Below, piece by piece: positions 36,760 to 48,429 of a stretch of DNA of 64,000 nt (its first letter is position 1; the number at the start of each line of letters is the position of its first letter). The DNA comes from Isoetes taiwanensis. Lineage: Eukaryota > Streptophyta > Lycopodiopsida > Isoetales > Isoetaceae. Under the pieces are notes generated by a model. That model was given only the letters and a program-made list of their open reading frames with translations. It had not been told where the DNA came from and did no database searches. A program made the position numbers and the translations under genes. The DNA lies in contig JAJEKV010000339.1 in the NCBI GenBank assembly GCA_021234155.1, positions 1 to 64,000 of the forward strand, read 5' to 3'.

Positions 36760-38283
36760 AAGCTCTTTTGTGCATTGAAAATGTGCTTGTGCAACATGGC
36801 TCTAGTGTTCTTTGGTTTTGGGTCACTGAAATCCACATTCGGTCCACGACTAGTGTTGCAAGAGTTGTCAAGGTTTCCTCACCATAGATCTTACATAGAA
36901 GAGTCAAAGAAGATGCGTGATAAGATAAGCGTGAATCAAGGACAAATATATGATTATGTTGAAGATGGTGCATGGGTCGGGATAAAAAGACACGTGTTTA
37001 TTGATGGGAAAGCCGGGTGCGGGTAAGACTTTCCTACTCAATGCTATATGTTTGTTAATCGAGGGTCCCAGTTGATTGTTTTGCCCCGCGGCAACAACCG
37101 CATTGGCTGGCCTCTTATACCCGTGGAGGGAAAATCTGCGCGACTCATTGTTTCAAATTCACGTGAATCGAGAATAGTGTTCCGCGTGCACTCGACTATT
37201 GAGGCCACGTCGAGAAAGCGAGCTTGCTGATTGAATGCCATTTAATCATTTGGGATGAATTTGCGATGGCAAATAGAGTCGCGATTGAATCGCAAAGTGT
37301 GATTCTACAGAATTGTGTAGAAATGATGTTCCATTTGGAGGAAAATGTTTTGTGGGCAGGGCGTTACTTTTAGGCGATAGCGCCCATAGTACCGTGTGGA
37401 GAAGTGCAACAAGAGTCGCTTCTATTAAATCATCCGAGATTTGGAGAGCATTTATTATTCACAAGTTAGATGTATGGTTAGAAAATGTCGCGGACCCGAG
37501 TTAATAACACTAGTGTCGCGTCCATAGGTGAGAATTGGCAATCGATGTTGTGACATTTGATTTGTTTTCCACAACAACATCTATGGAAGTGGCACGGGAA
37601 TTCTTATACCCGGCAGAGATATTGTTTGTAGACCAACTTTGTGTGAAAGAAGAGCATTTTATCTCCATTAAATGTGCATGTGGATGAGTTTAACAGTCTA
37701 TTCTTGATCGTATGCCGTCCGGAAAAGAGATATTATTCTCGGGGATTCCATAAGTGAAAGTGACGGGGTAATTCACACAAGCCATTCTTTGAAAATGAGT
37801 TTCTTCATAGTTATGATCACCCGACTTTGCCCAAACACATGCTTTTGTCTTAAAGTAGGAGCCGTGTGTCAAATTATGAGATTGTTGGATGCAGTAAAGG
37901 GCTTGTGAAGAATGCTAGAGTTTTTATACACGAAATGCACAATAGATTTGTGGATCGCCCTTCTTGGACATGAGGACCTGACTCGAGAAAAAATATACAT
38001 GCGATTTGCGGGACAGATTTCTTTTTCACGGTCGGTACGCCCTTTTCAAGATACATAGGCGTCATTTGCCGCTCAATTTGGCATACTCAACGACATTCCA
38101 CGCTTGTCTTGGCCTAACATTAGATAAAATAGTCCTGGATTTGCGAACGAATGTGTTTGCTCATGGGCAATTGTACACGGCATTGACAAGAATACGAACT
38201 AGAGAAGATGCGCTGATCCTACAGAATGAGGAATTGGCATCTGTAACGATTAGAAATGTTGTTTTTAGAGAATTGCTTGAATA
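36760..38283 (+). pseudogene. Helitron PIF1-like helicase domain, broken
   Basis: The helicase would unwind donor DNA during transposition. Walker A is readable as FIDGKAGCG at about 36990-37022, continuing KT in the next frame. A WDEFAM Walker B-like block lies near 37250. Near the end are LPLNLAYSTTFHACLGLTLD and LDLRTNVFAHGQLYTALTR (about 38065-38190), which match motifs V and VI of PIF1 helicases. Stops and indels occur throughout, so the protein is not made. Confidence 0.88.
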
Positions 38284-38494
38284 GTTGGTAATTTTTTTTC
38301 GCCATTATTTTTTGATAACTTGAATTGTGTTCTGAAGAAGTGTGTTGGTTGTGTTCGCAGCAGCTAGGTAATTCTCGTGGCTGAGCTCTTCGTGTGTGCA
38401 TGATGATGAGGTATCCCTTGATGTCATCTCTTCTACTGTGTATGTAAAGATTTTTATTTTGAGGAAATGTTGCAGTACAAATGATGCTGAAAAC

Positions 38495-40518
38495 ATGGGA
38501 AGTGGGAGAACAATTTGTCCATTGGTTCAATTAACTCCTTACCAAGCAAATTGGACAATTAAAGTAAAAGTAATGTGGAAAGGACCTTTACGAGAGTTTG
38601 AGAACAGGCGAAGACCAGGCAAGGGGAAATTGTTTAATGTGGAGCTAAGAGACAAGGATGTATGCAAATTTGAGTTGATTGGATTCTTAGTTCCCTTGCT
38701 TTATGAATATTTAGAGAGTCGTCTTAATATATACAGGGAACGGAAATTCAAGCAACAATGTTTGACGAGGCAGCTGACAAATTCTACAATAGACTTGAGT
38801 TGATGAAGGTAGGTTATAGGTTGATGCATAAATTGGAGATTATGAAGTTCTTTGTGGAGATGTAGGTGTATTACATCTCTAAAGGAGTTGTTCGGCCTGC
38901 GAACAAACGATATACAACCGTAAACCATGACTATTAAATAACGCTTGATGCACAGTCAATAATTGAAGTTGCCAGTGATGGGACTGCGGAGGTGGGAAAC
39001 TCAATGGAGCAGAAGTTTGCAAAAGTAGATGAATTGCACAAGTACCTTGATGGGAAAGTGGTCTTTGGTACATGAAATACTTTCCGATTTGTTTGTTATG
39101 GTATTGAGATAGAATACATTGTATAATTTCTCCTGCTTGCAGATGTCATTGGAATTGTTTGCTCAGTCTCTGTGTCAGAAACTGTTCGTAGGAAATATGA
39201 TAAGCAAGATGTTTTAAAACGTACCATCAGCCTCCTTGATGAAAGGTATTTTATGAATACAACACAGCGTCTGGGTATTTTCTAACAAAGGAAACATATT
39301 CCAGTGGAAAAAGTGTAAATGTGAGCCTATGGGGAGATCTTGCTGTGAATGAAGGAGAGAAGCTGTCGCAAATGTTGTGTGACATCCCAATAGTAATACT
39401 GACTCGTGTTCGAGCTAGCAAATTTCGAGGTTCTACTAATACTATTGATTGAATTAAATTGCTGATTGAAACTGCTGATTAGATAGTGTCTTACGCAGGT
39501 GTCTCTTTGTCAACAACAAATAAAACAATGATGGAATTAAATCCAAACACTGTTCGCGCTACTGCCTTACGTACATGGTATGGGTTACGTGAGTTCCCTT
39601 TAAATATTGTAGCATGCTAATTCAATCACACTAAAGGTATGAGCAAGAGGGACAGAAGTGTACAACGATGCCAGCAGGTACATTGCATGATCGTGCATTT
39701 GTATCAGACATATTACAACCTTCTGTTGGGGATGGGCAGGTAGGTTGTTAGTATGAGGTATGTTGATTCCTTGCTTTTTGCAGTCGCTTATTCTAAGCTG
39801 CTTCTTGTGAAGATTGAGTATTTCAATGTTCGCGCGTGCATAACGTTTATTGATCCAAACCAGCCAATGTGGTATGAGGCATGTGTAAGATCATGAAGAA
39901 GGTAAATGCGAGAATCAGAATTTTGGTGCGAGAAATGTGGGGCGGCTACTAAACCATTAAAGAGGTGAGAGAGCTCTGATTTACCAATTGGTTTGAATGG
40001 ATGTGTGATGTCATTGTTATGATCAGGTATATATTCCATGCAACGTTGGGAGATGCAACAGGAGAAATTGTAGTTACTATCTTCAATAATGAAGGACAAC
40101 AAATCTTAGGGAACACGCAAATGAGATGTCAAAAATCGGGGATAATGTAAGATAAGATTGGGGTGAGATTACGCTAATGATTTTGTGATAGAAATTAACA
40201 GGGTTATCGATTGCGGAGAATAATCAACAAGAATATTATTCTCTCTTTATGGAGCACCTTTGGATTAGCAAAATATTCCGACTAAGAGTTCAGACAGAAT
40301 ACAATGGATTCAAGAGTCACAGAATTGTGGTTCGTGAAGTCACAGCTATAGATTGGGAAGCTGAATCTGAGGTTGTCATAGACGGAATAAAGAGGTCTAA
40401 AATGAGATTGGGAGGAGAGTTTAATCGGTTCGGTTTGGAATCTCCAATTGGACAACGTATAGTTATCATTTGCATAAAGGGAGCTAAAGCTCTTCTATGG
40501 CGTGGTCGATCTAAGTAA
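38495..40518 (+). pseudogene. RPA70-like single-strand DNA-binding protein, spliced, one or more stops
   Basis: Replication protein A large subunit binds single-stranded DNA through OB folds; plant Helitrons are known to carry RPA-like genes. All modules are visible in order. DBD-A: LTPYQANWTIKVKV, then after an intron (38660-38736) ATMFDEAADKFYNRLE, and after another (38809-38865) VYYISKGVVRPANKRY. DBD-B: DVIGIVCSVSVSETVRR and SVNVSLWGDLA (about 39140-39350). DBD-C with zinc ribbon: FWCEKCGAATKPL, then IFHATLGDATGEIVV (about 39935-40080). C-terminal: LRVQTEYNGFKSHRIVVREV (about 40272-40340), ending 40518. A TAA interrupts DBD-A just after HDY (about 38936), so this copy is probably inactive. 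Confidence 0.87.
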
Positions 40519-42230
40519 GTAGTTAATTTGAAATTGATATTATGTCATCTATTAGAAACTTTGACTTTTTGTTGTGAAGTTGTCTTTGTGTTTGGGATTT
40601 TGTTCTCAAACTCTATGTGTTTGCTTTATGAAGCTGCTTCCATGGTACACAGTAAATTTTGGTTAATTAGTAATAGCGAGAGGTACTTATATGAAGTGAT
40701 TTGGATGATAGTATTCCAGTCTGTATCCATGATTAAACTTACGTGTGAAACTTATTTCTAATATTTGTCACTCAAATGATGTTTAACAAGTGATAAATCT
40801 ATTGATGGCATGACAACTGGTAAATTTAGTGGTGGTATTTGTCAACGAAGTGATGTGTATGATAACGTGTTTGAGAAAAAGACTGGTAAATTATAGGTTA
40901 GTTTTAGACGACCTGTGCGAGATTACTGGTATGCTTGAATAGTGAAGAGAGGACAGAGAAGGTTCATATGAAGGCAGGATTACGAATGACATAGCTGGGG
41001 TCAGTAAGTTGGAGGTGGAGAATATATTGCTGAAGGCAAAGTTGGCGTCTATTATAGCGATGCTTTGGAGTTTACACGTTGAATATGAACCTCGGTACAT
41101 GGACCATATTGAAGACGGAAATGCTCAAGCTCAGAAACAATTTTCGAGTTCTACGGTGGCACGGAAGACTGCTGAGACTTTGCAGTCGAAAGATGACGAC
41201 ATGGAACACTTAAATAAGTTACAAAATAGAAAGTAGTTACAATGTCATTCTTATCAGAAAAGAACAACGGAATTTGAACAGAAACTGACGGATTGACATT
41301 CAGGAATGAATAAGTTCTCTGGAAACAATAGTGAGAAAGATCATGGTGCAATAAATGCACCATGATTGTAGTAACAAAGTGAAAGGGGAAAAATTGCTGG
41401 TAATAAAAGAAGTGTTCTTAGAGCAATGTCTAACTTCAGAAGATAGAGCAAAGATAGCATTATCTAAGGCTATTCAATTAGATGGAGAATTTAGAAGCAA
41501 TGCAGAACTTCTAAGGGAATGCCAGATTAGTAGATTTGAAGCTCTTACACATGCGACGTTCTCAATGTTTCATGCACGTCTTACCTTTGTTTTTGTATAT
41601 GCGAAGGCGCAATTTCTTTAAATACAAATTCCATCTGAATTACTTGTGAAGAGTTTGTTTTTATTTTGCATTTTAAATTGGCCATTGCAACACCGTGGTT
41701 TGGTGGTAAGAGTCATTAAATATGTTGCATACAATTTCAAGCGATTCCGTGGGAAACCGTGGGAAACTCTAAAAACGATGCTAGTTATGATGGTGTATTC
41801 CTTAGATTGAACTCACAATCGGTATATGCCGCAATAAAGATATTGTATGGATACAAGTTCGCCGTGGATTTGATGTAATATAGGATAGAAAAATATAGCG
41901 ATCTAGTGCCTCTATGTGATTTCACAGCTTCAAATCTCTACATATTCTTTACATTTCATTAACTATTTGGTATATATTCTCAGTTTTTATAATGGATATC
42001 TGGTTATTGTATCATAGTGAGCAATGGGTCTATTGGGTATTCTATATGCATACACAAGTATTAGGATGCCAGCACAAAGGGGGGTTTGAATGATATTTAG
42101 TTGTTTAACAAATCATTTAAACATTTTAAACATTTAAACACATTATGATAGTTGCCTTTTTGTATGGAATGATTTCATGATATGGGATCTTAGTTTTTTG
42201 TTTTATGAATGTTTTCTACCTTATGTTTGC
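40519..42230. other. Helitron 3' region, little coding evidence
   Basis: Two frames look weakly coding on the plus strand: 41009-41236 (LLKAKLASIIAMLWSL... with many polar residues) and 41355-41621 (KALSKAIQLDGEFRSNAELL-like, potentially coiled). Neither is identifiable. The rest is AT-rich. The Helitron 3' end probably lies in here. Confidence 0.4.
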
Positions 42231-42234
42231 AGGG

Positions 42235-42680
42235 CATCAAGTTCGCATACAGTTGCAAGACAAAGTCGGGTGATCATAGCTGTGAATGAAGTTATTTCCG
42301 CCAAGACTGCTTGTGTGAATTATTTGGTCATCCTCAGCTATGGAATCTTGAGAATAATATCTCGTTTCAAGACGTCACATATGATCAAGAATGCTTTCTT
42401 CTTACGCAAGGTTGGTGTACAAAGAATGTCTGTCGAGTATAAGAATTCCCATGCCTTTTCGATACATGTTGTTGTGCAAAACAAATCAAATGTCACCGAT
42501 TAATACGGTGTCAAAAATCACCTACCGGACGACACCAATGTTACTAAGTTTGGGTCCGCAACATTTGCAACCGATTCATCTAACTTGTGAATAATAAATG
42601 CTTTGCAAATCTCAGATGATTTAATAGAAGCAGCTATTGTCACACTTCTCCCTGCAGCTGATACTATGACTGCAAACAAA
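42235..42680 (-). mobile_element. Helitron helicase fragment, antisense
   Basis: Read on the minus strand, this aligns with the helicase region at about 37400-37830 of the plus-strand Helitron. Shared phrases include TTCTATTAAATCATC, GAGATTTG...GCATTTATTATTCACAAG, GGGAATTCTTATAC and TTATGATCACCCGACTTTG (allowing small differences). It is a separate Helitron copy of the same family in opposite orientation, reduced to about 450 bp. Confidence 0.85.
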
Positions 42681-43639
42681 TAGACAAGTTCGTCCAATTC
42701 TTATGTATTTATCCAGTCCATTCTCTAAGAAATGTTCGAGTTTCCCATACCAACAAGTCTATGAAACTAGTTAGAAACAATTATTATCGGCCTTTAGCTT
42801 TGTTGTGATGATTTGAAATAATGCCCAATGTGCACAATAAGGAGGTGATATATTTGACAAAATTTCTTGATGCACACAACATTTTAGATGTATAAGTAAC
42901 TGATCTTACTCTAAATTTAAAAAGGATTTTTTTGGTGGTACGGAATCTCCATGCTTGAATAGAGTTGGCTCAAGCTGCTCTGTTCCTTGGTTCGATTTGG
43001 GGAAAATTGGGATAGGGATCTACTTTTGTCGCTTTAAATTAGCACCCTCATATTGGGCAATCGAAGTTTGGCTAGGTGTCTCTAACTAATGAATTAATTA
43101 GCTTAATTAACTTAATTAGGTAATTAACCTTTAATTAAACCCTTATTAATTTAGCATGGCTAAATTAATCGTTTATGGTTAATTCCGTAGGTTACATACC
43201 CCCCATGATGGCATGATTGTAGTACATCGATTTGTATCTAGAGAGCTGTCTTTCTGTTAGGTTGAAGTGATAGTTTCACAAGAACCACCATAAGCAGTGA
43301 ATTCCGGATCAGCAGAAAGGTTATCCAACATGGCAACTTCATGGCAGATAGGATCCATTGGGTACTTTTCATGAAGGAAGGAGGCTGAATCACAGGACCG
43401 TGATGCAGAGCTTGGAAGATTTGCAAAAGTGCGAAGGAATGTCAAATTTTTAGGGTTTAAATGGTGATATCATTCACCACATAATTCACCACATGCACCA
43501 CATGTCACGACATGATTCACCAGATGTATGACATGTCAGCATATGATTCACCACATTAGTACACCTTGCAACAAACATATCAGGCGTCACATGGGATAAC
43601 TAATACCTTCAAATTTACGAATTCATCTTGCATAGATAT
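42681..43639. other. AT-rich non-coding region with short motif repeats
   Basis: TTAATTA-type repeats occupy about 43085-43175. ATTCACCACAT and close variants recur about five times at 43473-43565. A 62-codon minus-strand frame (43445-43257) is unidentified. Confidence 0.5.
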
Positions 43640-44640
43640 TGTGATTGTTTTCTTTGATGACATTTTGGTGTATAGCAGATCCCTTGAAGAGCATGTACAA
43701 CACTTGAGAAGAGTGCTGGAGAAGTTGAAGAGGCACCAGTTGTACGCCAAGTTGTCGAAGTGCCACTTCGCAACGGAGAAGGTGGAATACCTTGGTCATG
43801 TGATCTCAGCAGAAGGCATCTCGACGGACCGCGCCAAGATTGAAGCAGTTGATTCAAAGGGCCGTCAAGAATGCACACGGTCGTCAAGTTTTCGGGCTAA
43901 AGTAGGGTACTACGGTGAAGTTCGGGAGGAACTTTTGCTAAGATAGCGCACCTCGCTAACCATTTGACGAGGGCGTAGAAGGTGAAAGATTGGGCAGAGC
44001 ATTGGCACAAGAAAGCCCAAAAGGGGTTTGAACCGTTGAAAGAAGCTTTGACGACCATACCGCCTTGACCTCGCCGGACCGGAGAAAGATAAGCTTGTAG
44101 CAACAGATCGCGAGTAAGATAGCTACAAAAAGTGCGGTGCTTATGCAAGAAGAGCGTGTGGTAGTGATGATTCCGTGAAGATGAACGACGCTAAGACGCT
44201 ACCCAACGCGACGATCATGAATTACTTGCGGTTGTAGGCATGTAAGAATATGGAGGCACTACCTCTTGGGAAGGAAGTTCCAATTGGATCTGGAGACCAT
44301 CGAGCCTCAAGATGTATTCACGCAACCACACCTTAATCCGAGGCAAGCGGAGGTGGATGGAGTTCCTCGAAGAATATGACTTTGTTATAGTCTACAAGCG
44401 GGGAAGCTCAATGTGGTAGCAGAATCTTTCAAGACATCCCCGACAACTAGAGTGCATTGCAATGCAATTTCGGCGGCTCTCAACGACTTTGGTAAGAAGA
44501 TTGAAGAGTCCTTGCCAACGGATGTGGATTTCAGTGAAGTATGGGCGAGCCTCTCTAGGGAGGCTAGAACGGATAAAGAGGGGGAAGCCTTCAAGCATTA
44601 TAAGAAGGAGGGCAACCCTGTTATATCATAAGAACAAGTT
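43640..44640 (+). pseudogene. E1 reverse transcriptase palm and RNase H remnants
   Basis: IVFFDDILVYSRSLEEHVQ carries the catalytic DD. It is followed by LEKLKRHQLYAKLSKCHF and KVEYLGHVISAEGI, the standard Ty3/gypsy RT connection to RNase H. The RNase H part (about 43940-44410) is heavily frameshifted. A short linker frame at 44413-44631 (FKTSPTTRVHCNAIS...) leads to the integrase. It pairs with the minus-strand homologue in E2 at 48430-49440. Confidence 0.87.
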
Positions 44641-45700
44641 GTGCGCACCGAATCATGGTGTAAGGAAATTGATCCTCCATGACACGCGACAACAGCCCAA
44701 TAGCTGGCCATGCGGGATTCATGAAAACATATTTCAAAGTCGCAGCAGCTATTATTGGCGGGGAATGAAGAAGCGGTAGCTTCGCTACATCAAGGAATGT
44801 CGGCTATGCCCGGCCGAACGAAGCGAGCAGCACCAATTCCGGGGCATTAGAGCCATTAGCGGTGCCAAACGCTAAGTGGGAGGTAATCGGCATGGATTTC
44901 ATCACGGGACTCCCAAGGACAAGAAGAGGGAAGGATGCCTTGATGGTAGTGGTTGACAAGTCGTCAAAGATGGCACACTTTGTGCCTTGCAGACCACGAT
45001 CTGACTATGGATCTGACAAAGCTCTTCACCAAAGAGATCTTCGGGCTTCATGGCATGCCAAGGGAGATTATATCCGGACGGGACCCGGTTCATGAGTGCA
45101 TTTTGGCAAGACCTCTTTGCGACGATCCAGACCAAAGCTGTCCATGAGCACACGGGTATCATCCTCGACGGATGGCCAAACCCGAGCGGACCAACGGGGA
45201 TCTTAGAAGACATGCTACGAAACTATGTCTGGAATAAGCAAAGTATGTGGGAAGAATTTATTCACTTGGTGGAGTTTGCATACAATAGCACCAAGCAGGA
45301 ATCATCCCAAATGTCGCCGTTTATGATCAATTACGGCTACCAGTGCCTAACTCCAGACACTTGGCACAATCCCGTGTCAAAAGTGGAAGTTTCGCAGCAG
45401 ATGTTGGCCGATATGTAGCAGCTCGTGGAAGAGGTGCGAGGGTATCTCCTAGCAGCAAGAAGTCGACAAAAGAGCATCGCCGACAAGCATCGAACAGTCA
45501 GAGAGTTCAAAGTTGGAGATGACGTATGGCTCAAGATCAAGGTGAAGCAGGCGAAGCTCAGGATCGGGAATTGCAAGAAGCTTGCTCCAAGGTGGGCTGG
45601 ACCTTTCAGAATAATTAAGAGAGTAGGTAATCAATCCTACAAGTTAGAATTGCCAGCACACCTAAAGATTCATAAGGTCTTCCATGTGAGTTTGTTGAAG
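44640..45700 (+). pseudogene. E1 integrase, frameshifted
   Basis: The catalytic core begins WEVIGMDFITGLPRTRRGKD (about 44877-44936), with the first catalytic D in MDF. It continues through VVVDKSSKMAHFVP, TKEIFGLHGMPREIIS and an SAFW.DLF block, in three frames. The C-terminal GPF/Y-like module (LAPRWAGPFRIIKRVG, about 45584-45630) lies in the intact final frame 45425-45988. Confidence 0.9.
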
Positions 45701-45754
45701 AAGCACACTCCAAATCCAGACGAAGTCTTGGACACTCCAACGTTGTTGGAAATG

Positions 45755-45988
45755 ATGGAGGAGCAGCTGGAAATAGTTCCAGAATTGATTCTTGATAAAG
45801 CTTTCAAGAAAACAAGGAGGTCGGAGTTCCTCCAATACTTGGTTAAGTGGAAGCACTTGCCGGTGGAAGACGCGACATGGGTACTCAAGAAAGATTTGGA
45901 AAAACAGTACCCACAGTTTATGGAGCAATGGGACGGCAAGGTCATCTCCGAGGAAATCGGCTCAGGCATGTCGATTTGTGTAGGTTAA
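45755..45988 (+). pseudogene. E1 integrase C-terminal chromodomain
   Basis: The end of the 45425-45988 frame reads LEIVPELILDKAFKKTRRSE, then FLQYLVKWKHLPVEDATW and LEKQYPQFMEQW. This is the chromodomain signature (Y.VKWK..P..D.TW) of chromoviruses, where the domain helps direct integration to heterochromatin; in related chromodomains the ligand is methylated histone H3. The local frame is intact although the polyprotein as a whole is broken upstream. Confidence 0.93.
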
Positions 45989-46857
45989 TTCTTGTGAAGT
46001 TAGGATTAATCCACGCATGCAACCTATGTTGTTATGGGTCGCATGCGTTGTTACCGATGATGAGACCACTACGGTGATCTCTAGGGCGTGGTGTAATGTC
46101 AAGGTAGGCATGACCGCGTTTCCGTTTGGACGAGTGGAAGGTAGATTAGAAAGTCTACTTCGTCCCACGTAAGTAGGCGACCCTCGAGAAAGGAGGTCAT
46201 TAAGGAATGCATCGATAGGAAAAGCACCTCTAGCCCCATATATGCTTTGATAGGAGGAATCCGCCTTCACGCCCCATATACGGGAAGGACCTATCCTCTT
46301 TGGGCAACTAGGGTGTAGGCACGACATATATAGGCATGTAGGCATGTATTTGTCTCCACGCCATAATGGAAGATTCACCCTCTTCCCCACGCCAGGAGAT
46401 TAGCCATGCATCCATGTAGATAGGTGGGGTGGTCACCATATAACCAAAAAATTTATTAAATAATTAAAATGGTACTAACGTAGTGTCGACACGCAGCCAA
46501 TAGAGCACCAGGGAGGGCAAGGAGGTCGGACTACGAAGACTTGCAACACAAATTTTGTTGGAATGTGTTGCAAGGAACGAAAGAGTACCTCGAACGATAA
46601 TGAAATGTTAAAATTTTGTCTAAGTTAATATCGTAATAACTAAGCTAGTGAATAACTTGTCTAATGATGTTATAAATTGATAAATATTCCATAGTATGAT
46701 GGCGTAATAATGTTATAAAAATATTACCTTAGGGTAATCTCTTGGTAAATGTATAACTATTATATTGTATGCATCACGTTGATTGCGATTGCGCATTAGG
46801 AAGATCCCAAGGTGGGGAGACCCGCGATGCCGCGACATCATTTCAAGGTGGGGAGAA
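45989..46857 (+). other. E1 3' untranslated region and polypurine tract
   Basis: About 870 bp without coding signal between the chromodomain stop and the LTR. CAAGGTGGGGAGA occurs twice (about 46809-46822 and 46843-46856). The second copy abuts the LTR start TGTGGCCG and is the likely polypurine tract. Confidence 0.75.
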
Positions 46858-48426
46858 TGTGGCCGTTCCGGCCACAGATTATACGGTCCCGGGGGTCCCG
46901 TGACTTTGATACCGCATCGCCCGCCACGCTTTCACGCCACCAATCCATCGACACGGGCGGATAGCTAGGTAGGTAGCCCTAGGGCAACTTGCTAGGTATA
47001 TTCACATGTTAATTAATGCGCATTATGTGCACATTAATGTGAGCACACCTTTCCATGTAGGCATATTTTGCCACCTAGCCATTAAAGGCAAGTGGGGCCT
47101 TCCAATTATCCCATATGCTAAAATGGGTAATTGGAAACCCTAGCCTAAACCCCATGTCTATTTAGGGTAGGGAAACCCTAACTTGTTAGTTTTTCGTCCT
47201 TAAGCGTTTTAGAGCTCGTTTTGGCTGCCCCAGAGCCAAAACCGCCTCCCGACGACGCCCAAACTAATTGCGCCATCGGTTTCCCGAATTCAATCATTTC
47301 CAGAATGGTTGAACTTCAGTCAGAGGAGCCACCCAAGGATCAGGTATTTGGTCAATTTAATAGCTTAGACCGTCTTCTAGTCATGGAACCAGTAAGTTTA
47401 GACTATTAAATTGCCCATAGCGCCTATCTAGATCTTTAGATCTTAGACACTAACTAAAGAACCTAACTCTATGAGATAGATTAGATCTAGTTCTTTAGTT
47501 CTTTCCGGATGTATATGGATGATGTATCTCTGTGAACTCCTTGTATTGGGAAGGGGGTAGAGGCCCAAGTCATGTAGTTGATGCTCCCTAGCATAGCCTC
47601 TCTAACACACTCAGATGCGCCACAGGTAATGGGAGCCACACCTGGTTGTGGGTGAAGGCCAGACCGCTCATAAGGAGGTTCATGTCTCGACTCTTGAACG
47701 ATCCCTCGGGTGTGTAAGGCCTACCAGGGATCATTGCGACTAGGGTCTAATGGCTTACCACCAGTGTGGGTAAGGCATGGACTCGACACCGTGAAGTGGT
47801 GTACACTTTCCAGTGGGTTCGGTCAGTCACTGGCAAGTGGCCCTCTAGTCACCTTGAGTCAGCATGATGGATCTCTCGGAGGGAGTAATCCCTTCTGCCC
47901 CATCCGAACCGGGAGGATGAGACCGGTGAATAGCCCCCTTCTGGGCTATGCATCCATGAACTCTGATCAGGTCCCCGACACCTTTCACCTACTCTGCAAA
48001 GTGTGCACAGGAGAGGGGCGGATGGAGTGGACAACCCTATGCCATGTTCTTATGCCAAGCCAAATCCATTGCCATGAATTGCCTCCCGCAATGAACTCTG
48101 AGACCCAAGCCGCCGGGCCATCCCTTCGAAGTCCGAGCCTTGGGTAGAGTTTCCATATGTATGATGTCGATCATTGTCTATGCAGATGTGATGTACCACC
48201 TTTCGGGTGGATGGAGGAATATGTTGTGTAATCGACATGTATGTTTTACGCCCGCAGCCTAGGTAGGCCCCGAGGGAGAGGGTAGAATGACACCTTCACT
48301 CTTCCCACCGGGACTCGTTATGGGTGCAAGGATATGTGGAGGGCTATCATCGGTGTGGGCCTGGTATGGGGAAGAACTCCTGTTTGTATACGGTGAGAGC
48401 ACCGTATGCGAGTAGGGGACGTCACA
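46858..48426 (+). repeat. E1 3' LTR, about 1.57 kb
   Basis: The LTR begins TGTGGCCGTTCC after the polypurine tract and ends GGGGACGTCACA. Its entire length is matched in reverse complement by 56066-57631, with substitutions and small indels. Phrases such as GTCAATTTAATAGCTTAGAC and GATTCAGGTATTTGG-like segments are shared. Confidence 0.88.
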
Positions 48427-48429
48427 GCT

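Larger units (their letters stand above)
34630..41650 (+). mobile_element. Autonomous-type Helitron, decayed
   Basis: The segment holds, in order and in one orientation, a Rep (HUH) endonuclease region, a PIF1-like helicase region and an RPA70-like gene, as known for plant Helitrons. The earliest recognisable Rep sequence is a GRTYHKI-like block near 34685. Many stops and frameshifts break Rep and helicase. The 5' TC and 3' CTRR hairpin ends could not be placed with confidence, so outer limits are approximate. Confidence 0.85.
43640..48426 (+). mobile_element. Chromovirus (Ty3/gypsy) copy E1: RT to chromodomain plus 3' LTR
   Basis: Homology starts abruptly in the RT palm (FFDDILVYSRS at about 43648). 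It continues through RNase H, integrase and a C-terminal chromodomain (stop 45988), an untranslated stretch, a polypurine tract (about 46845-46857) and a 1.57-kb 3' LTR. gag, protease, RT fingers and the 5' LTR are absent. Several frameshifts show it is inactive. The LTR is homologous to that of E2 in opposite orientation. Confidence 0.9.
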
